A DNA stretch of 64,000 bases from JACVCS01 sp038328575. Lineage in GTDB: Bacteria; Planctomycetota; Phycisphaerae; Phycisphaerales; UBA1924. Both the position numbers and the translations under genes were made by a program. Location: the NCBI GenBank assembly GCA_038328575.1, contig JBBQMD010000008.1:5357-69356 (forward strand). Direction: 5' to 3'. Of this stretch, positions 61,330 to 64,000 are shown in pieces. The first letter of the stretch is position 1. Each line of letters begins with the position of its first letter. The notes below the pieces were generated by a model. That model saw nothing but the letters and a program-made list of their open reading frames with translations, made no database searches and was not told the origin of the DNA.

Positions 61330-63099
61330 TTACACCCAGAGCAGCCTGCGGGCCGGTCCGGCCAGACGCCCCGGCAGCGCGCTCACCGCGTCGCGCACCG
61401 CGCCGCCAGCCAACAGCCGCAGCCCTGTCGCCGCCAGAACGCCGAACGTCAGGCCTATCAGCACTGCTCGCAGGGCCTCAAACATCATGCGCGGCTCGTC
61501 CTTGATCGTCACAGTCGCCGTGATCAGCCGCTGTGACAGCGGGGTGTACGCAAGTCGGTCCAGCAGCAGCACCACGGCGCCCGCGACGGCGCAGATCAGC
61601 ATTGGGCGGAGCACCGCGTCCAATGTGCGGCGGCGCGACATCCCCGCGGACTTGAGCGTCTGGGTCATCAGGTGCAACGTCACCAAGGAGACGAGAACTG
61701 AGATCGACGCCGCGATCACGATCACCGAGTCGGCGATGATCGCGCCGATGATCGCGCCGCCCGCGGCCCCAAGCGCGATCTGAGCCCAAATGCCGAAGGA
61801 AGATGCGAACCACCCGCGCGACTGGGCCAGCGGGATCGTGACGGTGGCGACTGCGTTGCGGAGCACGAACGCCGGGACCAGGATCATGATCGCGATCGCC
61901 ACCTCGTCCCACTTGTCTCCCCAGACCAGGCGCGAGATCGCCGGGAAGACCAGCGCTACCGCGAACGTCATCGGCACCGCCAGGAGCATGTTGAGGATCA
62001 GCACGCGCAGGGCGGCGCTGGCCTGGCGCTCCGGCTCGTCGCGCATTCGTGACAGGATCGGGAGCATGACGGGGACCAGGCTCTGGGCCAGCACGCCCTC
62101 CAGCGCCAGGAGGATCGAGATGGCAAAGAAGAGCGAGCCGGTGATCTCCAGCGCTCTGTCTGCGCTGAGGAACGGCGAGGCGCACACCGCAAAGCCGTGA
62201 TTGGCGATCCCCGCGGCGAGAGACGCGAAGACGATCCACTTGGAGCTGTGCAGGATCTTCAGCCACAGCTCGCGGCTGGCCGGGCGTTTCCACGACCTCT
62301 CCGTCGTGACGATGAAGAGGAAGATGTTGTCGGCGATTGGCAGCAGGATGACGGGCAGGATATAGCCCACCGGCCCCCAGCCAGCCAGCGCGAAGCCGAT
62401 CTGGCCGCCGTAGCGGATCACGCTGGCCATGATCGATTGCAGCGAGAGCATGTGGAAACGCAGGTCGATCTTCAGTTTCGCCATGCGGGTGGTAGAAGGT
62501 GAGTTCAGTGGCACAGCCACAGCGAGAATCCACATCAGCGTCGTGAGGTCTGAAATGTGCTCGATCTTGCCTTGGGTGTAGAGCACCCTGGCAGCCACCT
62601 CGCCGGTGACGCCGATGAGCAGAGCCAGCACAAGGTTGATCCAGAACGTGAGCCAGAAGCACGGGCCGGCGTTTCTGTCGAAGTCCCGCGGGTTGGCAAC
62701 GAGAAAGTCGGAAACGCCGCCGTCGCGGAAAGTCTGGATGAACATCGCGAGCGAGAGCGCGATCGAGACGAGTCCAAGATCCTCTTTAGTGAGCATCCCA
62801 CCCATGACGATGACGGCACCGAACTGAAGCAACTTCCCCACGCCGATGTTGACGAGCATGAGCGCGAACCCGCGCATGGCCGAACGCCCGAGCCCCGGGG
62901 TATTGGGCGCCGCGCCGCCGGGCACCGCGGCGATCGTCGGCGGCACGACAAAGGGTTCAATTGGCGTCTGGAGCGGATCGACCGCTCCCTCGGGATTGAG
63001 CGAGACCGTCATCGGCCGGGCCGACACGCCGTTCGTCGAGCTGGGCGCGCCGTCGGAGGGGGGCCCTGAGGATTGTGCGGAATCGGCGGGGGGGTTCAC
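61330..63099 (-). CDS. Wzx-like oligosaccharide flippase
   Basis: Membrane flippase of the polysaccharide transporter (MATE/MVF-like) superfamily, 589 residues, with about 14 membrane helices after an N-terminal Pro/Ser-rich segment of 60. The first helices read MRGFALMLVNIGVGKLLQFGAVIVMGGML; the KEDLGLVSIALSLAMFIQTFRDGGVSDFLVAN segment is the conserved second-helix region with Asp-Gly-Gly. It would move lipid-linked repeat units to the outer leaflet for the polymerase encoded nearby. GTG 63099 overlaps the stop of the aldo/keto reductase gene by four bases, so the two are probably coupled. It converges with the EEP protein gene. Confidence 0.85.
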   Translation of the reverse strand: MNPPADSAQSSGPPSDGAPSSTNGVSARPMTVSLNPEGAVDPLQTPIEPFVVPPTIAAVPGGAAPNTPGLGRSAMRGFALMLVNIGVGKLLQFGAVIVMGGMLTKEDLGLVSIALSLAMFIQTFRDGGVSDFLVANPRDFDRNAGPCFWLTFWINLVLALLIGVTGEVAARVLYTQGKIEHISDLTTLMWILAVAVPLNSPSTTRMAKLKIDLRFHMLSLQSIMASVIRYGGQIGFALAGWGPVGYILPVILLPIADNIFLFIVTTERSWKRPASRELWLKILHSSKWIVFASLAAGIANHGFAVCASPFLSADRALEITGSLFFAISILLALEGVLAQSLVPVMLPILSRMRDEPERQASAALRVLILNMLLAVPMTFAVALVFPAISRLVWGDKWDEVAIAIMILVPAFVLRNAVATVTIPLAQSRGWFASSFGIWAQIALGAAGGAIIGAIIADSVIVIAASISVLVSLVTLHLMTQTLKSAGMSRRRTLDAVLRPMLICAVAGAVVLLLDRLAYTPLSQRLITATVTIKDEPRMMFEALRAVLIGLTFGVLAATGLRLLAGGAVRDAVSALPGRLAGPARRLLWV

Positions 63100-64000
63100 G
63101 GTCCGGGCTCTAAGCCGTCGCGGCTCGACGCAGTTCGATCCGACGTGCCGGTCTGGCGAACGAAATCGGTGAAGATCGAGCGCTCTTCATCGGTGATCGG
63201 CGTCAGCGCTCTGACAACATTCTGACGAATGCGATCGGGGCTTGAAGAGGCAAACAGCACCGGGCCGGCGCGGTTGGCCGCCAGCGCGTCGCGCAACATG
63301 AGTCCGGCGATCTCCGATGCGTCGGTCAGATCGACGCCCAGCCTGCTCGCCGCCGCACGCGTCCGCGTCAAGTCCGCCTTAGCCCGCCCCGCGATCGCCT
63401 TGGCGTCTTTGACGACGCTGAAGTTGATGACGCCCCGCGATTCAACGTTCTCCAGCCGGGTAATGTTCGGCTCCAGCGTGTTGCTATCAAACTGCATCAC
63501 GCCGTACGCGCTGTTCCACCGGGCGGCGTCGCCTTGAAGCTTGGCATACGCAGTCGCAGTGCCAAAGGCGCGGACTCTCCCGCGTCGCACTTCGCCATGA
63601 AGAAAGGCGACCAGGTCGTCGCGGTTGGCATCTGACAGCTCGCACTCGTGCAACAGCAGCAAGTCGACGTATTCGGTGTTCAGCTCGCGAAGAGAAGTCT
63701 CGAAACTCTTGAGCGCGTCGGCGGGGTCAAACATGCCGCGCTGCACGCTCGATGCCGTCGCACGCCGAGCGAGTTTTCGGACGATCGAGCTCTTCTGTGC
63801 CATCCAGCGAGCGATGCTGATGAGCTTGCGCACGCCGCCTCCCCCGCCTCCACCTCCACCCGCCCTGATTCCGGGCAGCGAGGGCGGATTCAAGCCAAAC
63901 TTCGTCGCGATCGTCAGTTGATCGCGTTTGCCCTGAATGAACTTCCCGAGAATTCCCTCCGCCTGCCCGAAACCGTACAGCCGCGCGACGTCAAAGTGTG
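63096..64000 (-). CDS. Aldo/keto reductase-family protein, 5' end cut by window edge
   Basis: The frame runs off the right edge, so the true start lies outside. The visible N-terminal part contains HFDVARLYGFGQAEGILGKFIQGKRDQLT with the catalytic tyrosine, and IATKFGL with the catalytic lysine, of the AKR family. FETSLRELNTEYVDLLLLHE follows, including the usual SLxxLxxxYxDLxxLH block. Later, GVINFSVV and LMLRDALAANRAGPVLFASSSPDRIRQNV fit the cofactor end. An unusual Gly run (nine Gly codons, 63834-63860) and a basic linker follow TKFGL. Its stop overlaps the Wzx-like start. It may make or modify a sugar or polyketide-like group for the locus, by context only. Confidence 0.82.
   Translation of the reverse strand, partial: HFDVARLYGFGQAEGILGKFIQGKRDQLTIATKFGLNPPSLPGIRAGGGGGGGGGVRKLISIARWMAQKSSIVRKLARRATASSVQRGMFDPADALKSFETSLRELNTEYVDLLLLHECELSDANRDDLVAFLHGEVRRGRVRAFGTATAYAKLQGDAARWNSAYGVMQFDSNTLEPNITRLENVESRGVINFSVVKDAKAIAGRAKADLTRTRAAASRLGVDLTDASEIAGLMLRDALAANRAGPVLFASSSPDRIRQNVVRALTPITDEERSIFTDFVRQTGTSDRTASSRDGLEPGP
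63834..63860 (-). repeat. Nine-codon Gly tract in the aldo/keto reductase
   Basis: GGN codons with varied third bases (GGT GGA GGT GGA GGC GGG GGA GGC GGC) encode nine glycines. Codon variety argues that the tract is a selected linker and not only a fresh slippage product. Confidence 0.7.

Noticed and set aside
1..64000. CRISPR array, insertion sequence, prophage or defence island
   Set aside because: No regular spaced repeats, transposase, integrase, restriction or other defence gene was recognised anywhere in the window.

Overview
The window is a gene-dense, high-GC piece of bacterial chromosome with many GTG and TTG starts. The gene content points to a Gram-negative planctomycete, most likely of the class Phycisphaerae. 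The evidence is a bamA-ompH-lpxD-lpxC outer-membrane block, FTLIELL-type pseudopilins with a long variable C-terminus, a large secreted protein built on DxDGPGP motifs and ending in a dockerin-like repeat pair, a futalosine-pathway mqnA, and MotAB. No rRNA, tRNA, CRISPR array, insertion sequence or phage gene was recognised. The taxonomic call is an inference from gene families, not a database match.

Left part (1-21.4 kb): motA-motB; a 494-base gap; a long PLP-dependent Cys/Met-type enzyme; a CPBP membrane protease convergent with clpB; a small zinc-ribbon membrane protein; then bamA, ompH, lpxD and lpxC, the last three overlapping or closely spaced, for outer-membrane protein assembly and lipid A. 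A pseudopilin, a single-pass membrane protein, a shortened uvrC, an unknown secreted protein, dnaN with a charged insertion, and a DinB-like protein follow.

Middle (21.6-42.4 kb): a 922-residue secreted protein is divergent from an FHA-GAF-histidine kinase. Next, on the minus strand, lies a fusion of a Sua5/YrdC-like domain with a YwlE-type (arginine) phosphatase, translationally coupled to rpiB. After it come a second pseudopilin, a comEC with an apparently dead metallo-beta-lactamase domain, a large secreted protein, hrpA, an HU-like protein with a good promoter, clpS, mqnA, and small membrane or NTF2-like proteins.

Right part (42.5-64 kb): a giant PQQ-type beta-propeller protein, then an envelope polysaccharide region: a two-domain GT2 enzyme coupled to a sugar epimerase, a fused GT-B/GT-B enzyme, a Wzy-like polymerase, a membrane EEP-phosphatase-like protein, a Wzx-like flippase and an aldo/keto reductase cut by the window edge. 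This is interrupted by housekeeping genes: a P1B-4-type metal ATPase, a DciA-like protein, gatC, gatA and a TVP38-family protein.

The most interesting items are the degenerate Sua5-arginine phosphatase fusion next to rpiB, two independent doubled glycosyltransferases in one polysaccharide region, and a short sequence (ATTGTGTTTG, 15 bases identical at two sites) about 180-210 bases upstream of both pseudopilins and the Wzy-like gene. No complete new defence or mobile system is visible.
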